Shown piece by piece: positions 18,580 through 25,120 of a stretch of DNA of 25,170 bases (positions are counted from its first letter, which is position 1; the number at the start of each line of letters is the position of its first letter). Origin of the DNA: Paludibacter sp. GTDB taxonomy: Bacteria; Bacteroidota; Bacteroidia; Bacteroidales; Paludibacteraceae. Made by a program: the position numbers and the translations under genes. Below the pieces are notes generated by a model. It did no database searches, was not told where the DNA came from, and was given only the letters and a program-made list of their open reading frames with translations. The DNA is taken from the NCBI GenBank assembly GCA_030655595.1, contig JAUSNQ010000155.1:1-25170 (forward strand), in the 5' to 3' direction.

Positions 18580-18635
18580 TGCTTAGGGCTACCAACCCGC
18601 GCATAAGGGACTTTCACCCTCTGGAAAAAATACAC
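18571..18635 (-). mobile_element. possible group II intron 5' (domain I) remnant
   Basis: On the minus strand the sequence contains AGGGTGAAAGTCCCT (about 18605-18620), the hairpin-forming 'GGGTGAAAGTCCC' word characteristic of the 5' part of many bacterial group II introns, followed by TATGCGCGGGTTGGTAGCCC and TAAGCATTAGTAAGTCGCAA. A GTGTA at 18635-18631 could be a degenerate GTGYG 5' boundary. The piece stops where RhuM coding begins. No domains V/VI were found. Identification is by recollected motif only, so confidence is limited. Confidence 0.4.
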
Positions 18636-18656
18636 CTGCTTTAAGCATTGTTTAAC

Positions 18657-18668
18657 CAAATATATTTG
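18657..18668. promoter_or_regulatory. palindromic bidirectional -7 box (CAAATATATTTG)
   Basis: The 12-mer is a perfect palindrome that reads TATATTTG, a full TAnnTTTG match, on both strands. Plus-strand transcription would run towards the small ORF antisense and fic; minus-strand transcription would cross the intron-like remnant. No -33 element is obvious on either side, so activity is uncertain. Confidence 0.3.
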
Positions 18669-18683
18669 TATTTTTGCATTTTT

Positions 18684-18779
18684 TCACTTGCTTTGCAGCA
18701 GGTTATAGCCAATTGTAATCAGTACGATGATGATGCCTGTATAATTTGCTGCAGTGAAAAAATAAAATAAACGCCGCAT
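18684..18779 (-). CDS. 31-aa putative single-span membrane protein
   Basis: A short minus-strand ORF with ATG at 18779 and TGA ending at 18684. It begins MRRLFYFFTAANYTG and continues IIIVLITIGYNLLQSK. Two N-terminal arginines, one uninterrupted hydrophobic span (about residues 14-28) and a polar C-terminus make a plausible N-in, C-out membrane peptide; random ORFs rarely show such order. It is divergent from fic, with 48 bp between the two start codons, and a CCGCA/TGCGG hairpin covers its start codon. No -7 box or strong ribosome-binding site was seen. I do not recognise a family. It could be the remnant of a longer membrane protein or chance. Confidence 0.42.
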   Translation of the reverse strand: MRRLFYFFTAANYTGIIIVLITIGYNLLQSK

Positions 18780-18787
18780 ATTTGCGG
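18774..18787. repeat. small hairpin over the start codon of the 31-aa ORF
   Basis: CCGCA (18774-18778) and TGCGG (18783-18787) pair around a TATT loop. On the minus-strand RNA the ATG (18779-18777) lies in this hairpin, so it might damp translation. On the plus strand it lies just upstream of the fic -7 box and could be an operator. Confidence 0.35.
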
Positions 18788-18798
18788 AATTTAATTTG

Positions 18799-18806
18799 TA
18801 TATTTG
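18799..18806 (+). promoter_or_regulatory. sigma-ABfr-type -7 box (TATATTTG) before fic
   Basis: Exact TAnnTTTG match, predicting a start near 18813 and a leader of about 15 nt that includes GGAG at 18822-18825. A TTTG at 18781-18784 is too close (14-bp gap) to be a standard -33 element. It gives fic a promoter of its own. Confidence 0.5.
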
Positions 18807-18827
18807 TCGCATAATTGATTTGGAGCG

Positions 18828-19934
18828 ATGGTGAAATACATTTACGAATATAAAAACTGGACGAGCTTTACTTGGGATGATAAAGTCATCAATGCACTAT
18901 TTGGCGAAGTTCGGTTAATGCAAGGTAAAATCATTGGGCAAATGAACGCTCTCGGGTTTTCTGCCAAAGAAGAAGCCACGCTAACTGCTTTAACTTTAGA
19001 CGTAGTCAAATCATCTGAAATAGAAGGAGAGTTACTCAATTACGAACAAGTACGTTCTTCTATTGCAAGACGTTTGGGCATCAACTCCGCAGGACTTGTG
19101 TCGAGTAGTCGGCATATCGAGGGTGTTGTAGAAATGATGCTTGATGCCACTCAACGTTATCAATTACCATTAACAGAAAAAAGATTGTTTGGTTGGCACG
19201 CAGCACTTTTTCCAACAGGATATAGTGGACCGTATGCAATAGAAGTGGGCCGATATCGTACAGGAGAAATGCAAGTGGTTTCAGGTGCAATGGGTAAAGA
19301 AAATGTACATTACGAAGCCGTAAAACAAGAATTTGTAAAAGTAGAAATGGACAAGTTTTTAAATTGGTTCAATAATGACAATATACTTGATCCTGTTCTA
19401 AAAGCTGCCATTGCACACTTTTGGTTTATCATCATTCATCCCTTTGATGATGGAAACGGTCGAATTGGTCGTGCCATAACGGATATGTTGCTTGCTCGTG
19501 CCGAAAGTAGTGGCGATCGTTTTTACAGTATGTCGAGCCAAATTTTAATAGAACGCAAACGCTATTACGAAATCTTGCAAAAAGTTCAATATAGTAAAGG
19601 AGACATTACCGAATGGCTCGAATGGTTTTTGCAATGTTTGAAAAACGCAATGCTTGCTACCGAAAACACGACACAAAAAATATTATATAAGGCTGAGTTT
19701 TGGAAATTGCATGAACAGACATCCATCAATGAACGACAACGCTTAATGCTTAATAAACTTTTTGACGGATTTGAAGGGAAACTGCAAACTTCGAAATGGG
19801 CGAAAATTACTAAAACATCTACTGATACTGCTTTACGAGATATTAAAGACCTAATAGAAAAACGTATCTTAAAACAAACAGAAGATGGAGGGCGAAATGC
19901 GAATTATGAATTAATAAACTTTAAATTTGAATAA
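18828..19934 (+). CDS. Fic family AMP-transferase (class II, DUF4172-Fic-winged helix type)
   Basis: 368-aa protein of the group with an N-terminal DUF4172 domain (about 1-85), a Fic core (about 115-255) and a C-terminal winged-helix-like part (about 290-368). Fic enzymes transfer AMP from ATP to a protein hydroxyl. The catalytic motif HPFDDGNGRIGR (residues 204-215) is complete, including His204. The inhibitory motif [S/T]xxxE[G/N] is present in the N-terminal domain as SSEIEG (S62-G67), so the enzyme is self-inhibited in cis (class II) and needs no separate antitoxin. The target is unknown. The frame is intact and the protein is the length of the family. Flanks carry RhuM and group II intron debris, suggesting an acquired gene. 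ATG at 18828 is chosen; a GTG lies immediately after it and is spaced better from GGAG. Confidence 0.92.
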   Translation: MVKYIYEYKNWTSFTWDDKVINALFGEVRLMQGKIIGQMNALGFSAKEEATLTALTLDVVKSSEIEGELLNYEQVRSSIARRLGINSAGLVSSSRHIEGVVEMMLDATQRYQLPLTEKRLFGWHAALFPTGYSGPYAIEVGRYRTGEMQVVSGAMGKENVHYEAVKQEFVKVEMDKFLNWFNNDNILDPVLKAAIAHFWFIIIHPFDDGNGRIGRAITDMLLARAESSGDRFYSMSSQILIERKRYYEILQKVQYSKGDITEWLEWFLQCLKNAMLATENTTQKILYKAEFWKLHEQTSINERQRLMLNKLFDGFEGKLQTSKWAKITKTSTDTALRDIKDLIEKRILKQTEDGGRNANYELINFKFE

Positions 19935-19938
19935 CCAC

Positions 19939-19971
19939 AGGCTATAATCGAGTAGACTACCCCGCTAGCCT
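19939..19971. repeat. nested inverted repeat just after fic
   Basis: AGGCTA (19939-19944) and TAGCCT (19966-19971) are perfect inverted 6-mers enclosing a second palindrome GTAGACTAC (19952-19960). It begins 5 bp after the fic stop and ends where the reverse-transcriptase fragment begins. There is no T-tract, so a terminator role is doubtful; it may mark a recombination junction. Confidence 0.35.
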
Positions 19972-20072
19972 GAACTGACATGGTCAACTCCTGCCGAACC
20001 TTTGTTCCGACTGACCTGAGTTAATGCCCGCATCATGTTTTGGCGGTTAATTACTTGTTCAATCAATTTCAC
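19965..20072 (-). pseudogene. N-terminal fragment of a group II intron reverse transcriptase (LtrA-like)
   Basis: On the minus strand, from a GTG at 20072, the frame reads MKLIEQVINRQNMMRAL, then TQVSRNKGSAGVDHV and a stop at 19967. The pattern 'LIEQ[VI]-x(3)-N[ML]-x-[RK]A-x(3)-V-x-x-NKG-x-[AP]G[VI]D' is the conserved N-terminus of group II intron-encoded reverse transcriptases. Only about 30 of some 400-600 residues remain; the reverse transcriptase catalytic blocks and maturase are absent, cut near 19980 close to the fic end. An AGGAG lies directly before the GTG, as a ribosome-binding site. No intron catalytic RNA was recognised in the AT-rich DNA upstream. Confidence 0.6.
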
Positions 20073-20361
20073 TCCTGCCCGCAAAACAATATATCTTTTT
20101 GATTCTTTTAAAACATTATTTGTGATATTATGTAATGTATTACCGCTTTACTGTGTTATTTTGATTTTTTTATCAAATTATTACTTGATTTTTATCAGTA
20201 ATAATTAAAGGATATTCACCTTTCTTCATCATTTCAAAATCTGCCCGATTCCATATTGTTATCAAAACATCTAATTATAATTATAATTTGATACAATTAC
20301 AAGTAATTACATCACAGATCATCACCTCCATTATTTTCTTTTGAATCAATTACAAAAAACC
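20073..20361. other. AT-rich intergenic stretch with hairpins, no gene seen
   Basis: No credible ORF on either strand. The stretch is very AT-rich and has overlapping inverted repeats: TTTGAT/ATCAAA (20160-20165 with 20172-20177) and a longer one, AATTATTACT/AGTAATAATT (20176-20185 with 20197-20206), extended by a bulged T and a GAT/ATC step to a TTTT loop. Homopolymer-like tracts such as TAATTATAATTATAATTT occur at about 20274-20291. It may be spacer between the island and dapF or contain binding sites. Confidence 0.5.
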
Positions 20362-20392
20362 TTGTATGCTATTTTTAATAGCTCTAATTTTG
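20362..20392 (+). promoter_or_regulatory. promoter of dapF-dapL
   Basis: A -7 box TAATTTTG (20385-20392) matches TAnnTTTG and is preceded by TTG at 20362-20364 with a 20-bp gap, the normal distance for the Bacteroidota -33 element. Transcription would begin near 20399, leaving a leader of about 39 nt. This is the best-formed promoter in the window. Confidence 0.65.
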
Positions 20393-20437
20393 CATCAGCT
20401 AAAAAACAATATGACAACAATAAACTAAAAACAAAAG

Positions 20438-21277
20438 ATGAAATTCACCAAAATGCATGGAACCGGTAACGATTATATATATATTAACGGCTTTATAGAG
20501 CAAATTGAAAATCCAGCTGAAAAGGCAATTCGCTGGAGCGACCGACACAAAGGTATCGGTTCTGATGGATTGGTTTTGATACTGCCTTCTCAAAGCAGTG
20601 ATTTTAAAATGAAGATGTTCAATGCTGATGGGTCGGAATCTGAAATGTGCGGAAATGCATCGCGTTGTATCGGCAAATATGTTTATGACAATGGCATGAC
20701 CGACAAAACAGAACTCACATTAGAAACTTTGGCCGGCGAAAAAAAACTAAAGTTATTTTTAGGCAGGGACGGGAAAGTAGATACGGTAACAGTTGATATG
20801 GGGGAACCGATTTTAGAATCCGCAGCTATTCCCACTACAATCAATAAAGAACTTGTAATCAATGAGTCGGTTAGATTTCATGATGATCTGCAATACAACA
20901 TCACAACTGTTTCAATGGGAAACCCACATGCGGTGATTTTTTTAGATGATATCGCAAATTTGGATTTGCCTGAAATCGGACCCCGGATTGAAAATGCATC
21001 GATCTTTCCAAACAGGACCAATACAGAATTCATTGAAGTAGTCTCAAAAGATAAAGTGAAGATGCGGGTTTGGGAGAGAGGATCCGGAGAGACCATGGCT
21101 TGTGGAACCGGGGCTTGTGCTTCGGCTGTTGCAGGAGTTTTAAACGGTCTAACTGACAGAAAAATAGACATTGAGTTGTTGGGAGGAACATTAACCATTG
21201 AATGGAAAGCATCCGACAACCATGTATACCTTACCGGAAATGCAGTTACTGTTTTTGAAGGAGAAATTGAACAATAA
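20438..21277 (+). CDS. dapF: diaminopimelate epimerase
   Basis: Cofactor-free racemase that converts LL-diaminopimelate to the meso form used in peptidoglycan and lysine synthesis. The 279-aa protein has both catalytic cysteines in their motifs: C71 in ADGSESEMCGNASRCIGKY and C222 in ERGSGETMACGTGACASA. Also seen: the N-terminal KMHGTGNDYI, GIGSDGLVL, GNPHAVIF and NRTNTEFIEVV segments. Length is normal for the family. ATG at 20438 fits the family start exactly. The next gene, dapL, makes its substrate and begins 33 bp downstream, so the two form a biosynthetic operon from the promoter at 20362-20392. Confidence 0.97.
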   Translation: MKFTKMHGTGNDYIYINGFIEQIENPAEKAIRWSDRHKGIGSDGLVLILPSQSSDFKMKMFNADGSESEMCGNASRCIGKYVYDNGMTDKTELTLETLAGEKKLKLFLGRDGKVDTVTVDMGEPILESAAIPTTINKELVINESVRFHDDLQYNITTVSMGNPHAVIFLDDIANLDLPEIGPRIENASIFPNRTNTEFIEVVSKDKVKMRVWERGSGETMACGTGACASAVAGVLNGLTDRKIDIELLGGTLTIEWKASDNHVYLTGNAVTVFEGEIEQ

Positions 21278-21310
21278 AACTACAATAAGAACACATTATT
21301 AATATTCAAA

Positions 21311-22531
21311 ATGGCGTTGATTAACGAAAATTACATCAAGATTCCCGCAACTTATCTTTTTTCCGAAATTGCGAAAAGGGTAGCTGCACACCAGGAATCT
21401 AATCCAAATGCAAATATTATCAGAATGGGAATCGGAGATGTGACGCTCCCACTACCCGATGCATCAGTGGATGCGATGATTAAAGCTGCTGAAGAACAGA
21501 GAAATGCCGCCACATTTCGCGGGTACGGCCCGGAACAGGGATATGCATTTCTGCGCGAAGCAATCAGAACAAACGACTATGTATCAAGAGGTGTTGCTAT
21601 TGAAGCTGATGAAATTTTTGTAAGCGACGGGGCCAAGAGTGACACCGGCAATATTGGAGATATTTTCAGTGCCGATAATAAAGTGGCAATCACAGACCCA
21701 AGTTATCCGGTGTATGTCGACACCAACGCCATGGGAGGTAGAGCCGGGGAACCAACAGCTTCGGGGGCATGGACGAATTTGGTTTATTTGTCGTGCAACG
21801 AACACAATCATTTTGTCCCGGACTTGCCGAATGAAAAAGTGGATTTGATTTATCTCTGCTATCCGAACAATCCGACCGGTACAACTTTGACGAGAGACCA
21901 ACTGGCTGTTTGGGTACAATACGCGAAAGCAAATAAAGCCATCATCTTATTTGATGCGGCATACGAAGCATTTATCACCGAGGATAACGTTCCTCACAGC
22001 ATTTTCGAAATCGAAGGAGCCAAAGAAGTGGCCATAGAATTCAGAAGCTTTTCCAAAACTGCAGGATTTACAGGTACGAGATGTGCTTATACGGTAGTCC
22101 CAAAACAACTGATGGCTTATGCCGCAAAGGGTGAAAGTGTTTCCCTGAATAAACTTTGGAACCGCCGGCACACAACCAAGTTCAACGGAACTTCTTATGT
22201 AGTTCAAAGAGCGGCAGAAGCAACTTACAGCGAGGCCGGCAAAAAGCAGGTCAGAGCACTGGTTGATTTCTACACCGAAAATGCACGGATAATCCGCGAA
22301 GGACTGATCAAGGCAGGATATCAGGTATTCGGAGGGGTAAATGCACCCTACGTGTGGACAAAAGCACCTGATGGACAATCGAGCTGGGGATACTTTGATT
22401 ATTTATTGAAAGAAAAAAATATTGTCACCACCCCGGGAGCGGGATTTGGGGCAAGCGGCGAAGGATTTGTAAGATTTTCTGCCTTCGGAAGCCGCGAAAA
22501 TACCATCGAAGCGATGAAACGCCTGGAGTAG
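21311..22531 (+). CDS. dapL: LL-diaminopimelate aminotransferase
   Basis: PLP-dependent class I/II aminotransferase that converts tetrahydrodipicolinate and glutamate directly to LL-diaminopimelate, bypassing the succinyl or acetyl route. The 406-aa protein carries [17 protein letters not shown] (69-85), the cofactor-region [32 protein letters not shown], the PLP-binding Lys249 in [15 protein letters not shown], and [20 protein letters not shown]. These segments distinguish DapL from general aspartate aminotransferases. Co-transcribed with dapF, whose product uses its product. No clear terminator follows; a 126-bp spacer with tandem repeats separates it from the nitrogen genes. Confidence 0.96.
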   Translation: MALINENYIKIPATYLFSEIAKRVAAHQESNPNANIIRMGIGDVTLPLPDASVDAMIKAAEEQRNAATFRGYGPEQGYAFLREAIRTNDYVSRGVAIEADEIFVSDGAKSDTGNIGDIFSADNKVAITDPSYPVYVDTNAMGGRAGEPTASGAWTNLVYLSCNEHNHFVPDLPNEKVDLIYLCYPNNPTGTTLTRDQLAVWVQYAKANKAIILFDAAYEAFITEDNVPHSIFEIEGAKEVAIEFRSFSKTAGFTGTRCAYTVVPKQLMAYAAKGESVSLNKLWNRRHTTKFNGTSYVVQRAAEATYSEAGKKQVRALVDFYTENARIIREGLIKAGYQVFGGVNAPYVWTKAPDGQSSWGYFDYLLKEKNIVTTPGAGFGASGEGFVRFSAFGSRENTIEAMKRLE

Positions 22532-22594
22532 CAATTCAGTTAACTGACTTTTCACACAAGTTGTTACACCAGGTTTTCTCCTTATATAAATTAG

Positions 22595-22635
22595 TTTTTT
22601 TAGGTTTAGTTTTTAGGTTTAATTTTTTAGGTTTA
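22595..22635 (+). repeat. tandem repeat TTTTTTAGGTTTAR, three copies, upstream of the outer-membrane protein gene
   Basis: TAGGTTTA occurs at 22601-22608, 22614-22621 and 22628-22635, with 13- and 14-bp periods and T-runs between; a decayed fourth unit (ATTTTTAAAAATTTAA) follows. The array ends 22 bp before the ATG at 22658 and so lies in the leader or promoter. A weak promoter-like pair, TTG (22561-22563) and TATATAAA (22583-22590), precedes it. T-run length variation could change expression, but this is inference. Confidence 0.6.
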
Positions 22636-22657
22636 ATTTTTAAAAATTTAAAAAGGT

Positions 22658-23308
22658 ATGAAAAAGATGAAAATTTGGGCAATCGCAATGATTGCATTGG
22701 TAACAACGACGGGCATGAATGCCCAGGAATTTGAAGTTGGAGCGGACGTAGTAAGCTCTTATGTATGGCGCGGAACTCAATTCTCCGGAGCGTCTGTTCA
22801 ACCGGGCATAACTTTCTCAGCAGGAAATTTCTCTGTGGGAGCATGGGGATCAGCAGGATTCGACGGTTTTATGGAAGCTGATTTATTTGCAAGTTACGCA
22901 TTCGATTTTGGCTTGACTCTGGGGGTGACCGACTACTACTTCCCGGGCACCGATTATTTCGATTTATCGAAAGCTACCGGTGCTCATGGGTTTGAGTTAA
23001 ACCTCGGCTATGGTATTAAAGATTTCTCTATCGCAGCCAACTACATGCTTAACGAAGCAGGTGTAGCATTAACAGCTGGAGGCGACATGTATTTCGAACT
23101 GGGTTATGCTTTTAAATCATTCAGCATCTTTGCTGGTGCCGGAAACGGATGGCATACACCTGACGGTTCATTTGGATTGGTCAATGTAGGACTGAGCACT
23201 TCTAAAGACATTCAGATTACCGAAACATTTACATTACCTCTTTCGGGAAGTGTAATCCTGAACCCAACCACAAAACAATTCTTCGTGGTTGCAAGCATAA
23301 CACTCTGA
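22658..23308 (+). CDS. small outer-membrane beta-barrel protein, possible TorF-like porin
   Basis: 216-aa exported protein. Seen: signal peptide 1-22 (MKKMKIWAIAMIALVTTTGMNA, cut before QEF); then alternating short strands rich in Gly and aromatic residues, opening with 'VGADVVSSYVWRGTQFSGASVQPGI', which resembles the start of TorF/gcw_chp-type putative porins; the end FFVVASITL has the aromatic-rich last strand of a barrel. The substrate is unknown. It lies 45 bp before glnB and 437 bp before amtB, on the same strand, so a role in nitrogen-source passage across the outer membrane is an inference from context. A second in-frame ATG at 22667 is possible. Confidence 0.75.
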   Translation: MKKMKIWAIAMIALVTTTGMNAQEFEVGADVVSSYVWRGTQFSGASVQPGITFSAGNFSVGAWGSAGFDGFMEADLFASYAFDFGLTLGVTDYYFPGTDYFDLSKATGAHGFELNLGYGIKDFSIAANYMLNEAGVALTAGGDMYFELGYAFKSFSIFAGAGNGWHTPDGSFGLVNVGLSTSKDIQITETFTLPLSGSVILNPTTKQFFVVASITL

Positions 23309-23353
23309 TAATTAAAAAAGAATTCGGATTTTATTCATATAAATATTACAAAC

Positions 23354-23710
23354 ATGAAAAAAATTGAAGCAATTATCCGGAAAACCAAATTTGATGATGT
23401 AAAAGAGGCTTTAGACTTAATTGACATTGAATGGTTTTCATATTATGATGTGCGCGGCGTAGGTAAAGCCCGACAAGGCCGCATTTATCGCGGGGTAGTT
23501 TACGACACAAGTTATATCGAAAGGACATTGATCAGCATCATTGTTCGCGATAAAAACCTGGAGAAAACAGTAAAAGCGATTCAGGAAGCTGCACAGACAG
23601 GCGAAATAGGCGACGGACGCATCTTCATCATCAACGTGGATGATGCCATCAGAATCCGTACCGGAGAAAGAGGCGATATTGCCCTTTACAATGCCGAGAA
23701 TGAGAAATAA
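23354..23710 (+). CDS. glnB: P-II nitrogen regulatory protein
   Basis: 118-aa trimeric signal protein that senses 2-oxoglutarate and ATP/ADP and, when unmodified, plugs ammonium channels. Seen: MKKIEAIIRKTKFDDVKEAL start; a T-loop about 36-53 (GVGKARQGRIYRGVVYDTS); and the C-terminal P-II signature TGEIGDGRIFIINV with IRIRTGERGDIAL. Aligned by eye with E. coli GlnB, the T-loop is one residue shorter, with Tyr45 and Tyr50 at the places of Tyr46 and Tyr51; uridylylation of Tyr50 cannot be inferred. The gene is 35 bp ahead of amtB, which points to a GlnK-like role of controlling that transporter. ATG at 23354 is fixed by the family start. Confidence 0.95.
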   Translation: MKKIEAIIRKTKFDDVKEALDLIDIEWFSYYDVRGVGKARQGRIYRGVVYDTSYIERTLISIIVRDKNLEKTVKAIQEAAQTGEIGDGRIFIINVDDAIRIRTGERGDIALYNAENEK

Positions 23711-23745
23711 TTAACCATAGTTTCAAACAATATATATTTATCCAA

Positions 23746-24978
23746 ATGGAAGAAACTTTAGCAGGCCTACAATTAGGCTTAGACAACATGTGGTTGTTGA
23801 TTGCCGGATTCTTGGTGATGTTCATGCAAGCAGGGTTTGCACTTGTGGAAGCAGGGTTTACCCGTACAAAGAACACGGCAAACATCGTAATGAAAAACTT
23901 GATGGACTTTTCAATAGGTTCATTACTATACTGGACAATCGGATTTACCTTGATGTATGGCGATTCAATCGCAGGATTCATCGGTATCCCGGACTTATTC
24001 TTCATGAGCGACGGCTATGGAGAAAACTACGCAGATTATTCGGATTTATTTTTCCAGACCGTATTCTGTGCTACAGCAGCAACCATCGTTTCGGGTGCTA
24101 TGGCTGAGCGAACTGAATTCAAAGCGTATCTGATTTTTACCATCGTGATTTCTGTGCTCATCTATCCGATTTCCGGTCACTGGACCTGGGGAGGCGGCTG
24201 GTTAAGTGAACTGGGCTTCCACGATTTTGCGGGTTCTTCAATCGTTCACTCGGTGGGCGCTTGGGTTGGACTGGCAGGTGCTGCCACAATTGGTCCACGT
24301 ATCGGCAAATACAACAAACAAGGTAAAGCAAATGCAATCCCCGGACACAACCTATTATTGGGTGCTCTGGGAGTATTTATCCTCTGGTTCGGATGGTTCG
24401 GATTCAATCCCGGATCTCAGCTTGCAGCTTCAGGAACTGAAAACGCAGTGGCCATCGGTCATATCGCTGTAACAACCAACTTAGCCGCAGCAGCCGGTGC
24501 AGTTGCAGCCATGATGGTCTCCTGGTTCCGTTTCAAAAGACCTGAGTTGTCATTCTCCTTAAACGGTGCCCTTGCAGGTTTGGTTGCCATTACGGCAGGC
24601 ACGAATGTGGTTGACCCGGTAGGCGCTGTCCTCATTGGAGGTATGGCAGGAGTGATATTGCCATTCGCTGTTGAATTTTTCGACAAAGTGCTCAAAGTGG
24701 ACGATCCTGTGGGTGCCATTTCGGTGCACGGTGTATCCGGCGCTTTTGGAACACTCATGGTTGGTTTGTTCTCAACGACCAACGGCTTGTTCTACGGAGG
24801 CGGATGGAATCAACTTGGAATTCAAGCAATTGGTGTAGTGGCATTCTTTATCTGGGCGTTCGGAACCGGACTGATCCTATTCTACATCCTGAAGAAAATG
24901 AAAATACTTCGTGTATCCAGAAGGGTTGAAGAAGAAGGTCTGGACATTTATGAACATGGAGAAACTGCCTATAACTGA
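23746..24978 (+). CDS. amtB: ammonium transporter (Amt family)
   Basis: 410-aa inner-membrane trimeric ammonium channel with about eleven hydrophobic spans. Seen: GFALVEAGFTRTKNTANIVMKN (first conserved block); the Phe pair region FFQTVFCATAATIVSG; the family signature DFAGSSIVHSVGAWVGLAGA with pore His168; ILWFGWFGFNPGS; and ISVHGVSGAFGTL with the second pore His328. The twin histidines are the ammonium-conduction pair of the family. There is no cleaved signal peptide; residues 1-12 are acidic. A short C-terminal tail (about 383-410: KILRVSRRVEEEGLDIYEHGE) has the conserved cytoplasmic pattern that interacts with P-II trimers, fitting the glnB gene directly upstream. Confidence 0.97.
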   Translation: MEETLAGLQLGLDNMWLLIAGFLVMFMQAGFALVEAGFTRTKNTANIVMKNLMDFSIGSLLYWTIGFTLMYGDSIAGFIGIPDLFFMSDGYGENYADYSDLFFQTVFCATAATIVSGAMAERTEFKAYLIFTIVISVLIYPISGHWTWGGGWLSELGFHDFAGSSIVHSVGAWVGLAGAATIGPRIGKYNKQGKANAIPGHNLLLGALGVFILWFGWFGFNPGSQLAASGTENAVAIGHIAVTTNLAAAAGAVAAMMVSWFRFKRPELSFSLNGALAGLVAITAGTNVVDPVGAVLIGGMAGVILPFAVEFFDKVLKVDDPVGAISVHGVSGAFGTLMVGLFSTTNGLFYGGGWNQLGIQAIGVVAFFIWAFGTGLILFYILKKMKILRVSRRVEEEGLDIYEHGETAYN

Positions 24979-24994
24979 TGTAAGTTTATATTTC

Positions 24995-25024
24995 GTGTGC
25001 TGGGGATTGATTTCCCCAACACAC
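24995..25024 (+). repeat. hairpin 1 after amtB
   Basis: GTGTGCTGGGG (24995-25005) pairs with CCCCAACACAC (25014-25024), 10 of 11 positions, around ATTGATTT. It is 16 nt after the amtB stop. The next bases are not T-rich, so it is not a simple terminator. Confidence 0.55.
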
Positions 25025-25042
25025 ACAATCAAAAAGAATTTT

Positions 25043-25060
25043 CTCAAATGAAGATTTGAG
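25043..25060 (+). repeat. hairpin 2 after amtB (7-bp stem, GAAG tetraloop)
   Basis: CTCAAAT (25043-25049) and ATTTGAG (25054-25060) are perfect complements separated by the four bases GAAG. Compact and regular for its AT content, but short. Confidence 0.45.
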
Positions 25061-25069
25061 TTAACCCAA

Positions 25070-25119
25070 ACACGGTGAAGTTCTTAGATTTAATCGTGTG
25101 TTTTTTAGTTTTATTGTTT
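25070..25119 (+). terminator. possible terminator with long loop and T-tract
   Basis: ACACG (about 25070-25074) can pair with CGTGT (25095-25099) across a 20-nt loop, directly followed by GTTTTTTAGTTTTATTGTTT, the strongest T-rich tract downstream of amtB. The stem is short, so the call is weak. Confidence 0.35.
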
Positions 25120-25120
25120 C

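Noticed and set aside
18380..18604. 74-codon minus-strand ORF beginning MRGLVALSISKSQ
   Set aside because: It is the antisense of the RhuM fragment plus the intron-like piece; the plus-strand frame shows clear family motifs while this one does not.
18679..18762. Inverted similarity TTTTTTCAC...GCAGCA versus TGCTGC...GTGAAAAAA
   Set aside because: The arms align only with an 8-base gap, and the stretch is better explained as the coding sequence of the 31-aa ORF; not called a transposon end.
19935..20437. Search for CRISPR array, tRNA or attachment site next to fic
   Set aside because: No regularly spaced repeats, no cloverleaf and no direct repeat flanking the island were found by eye.
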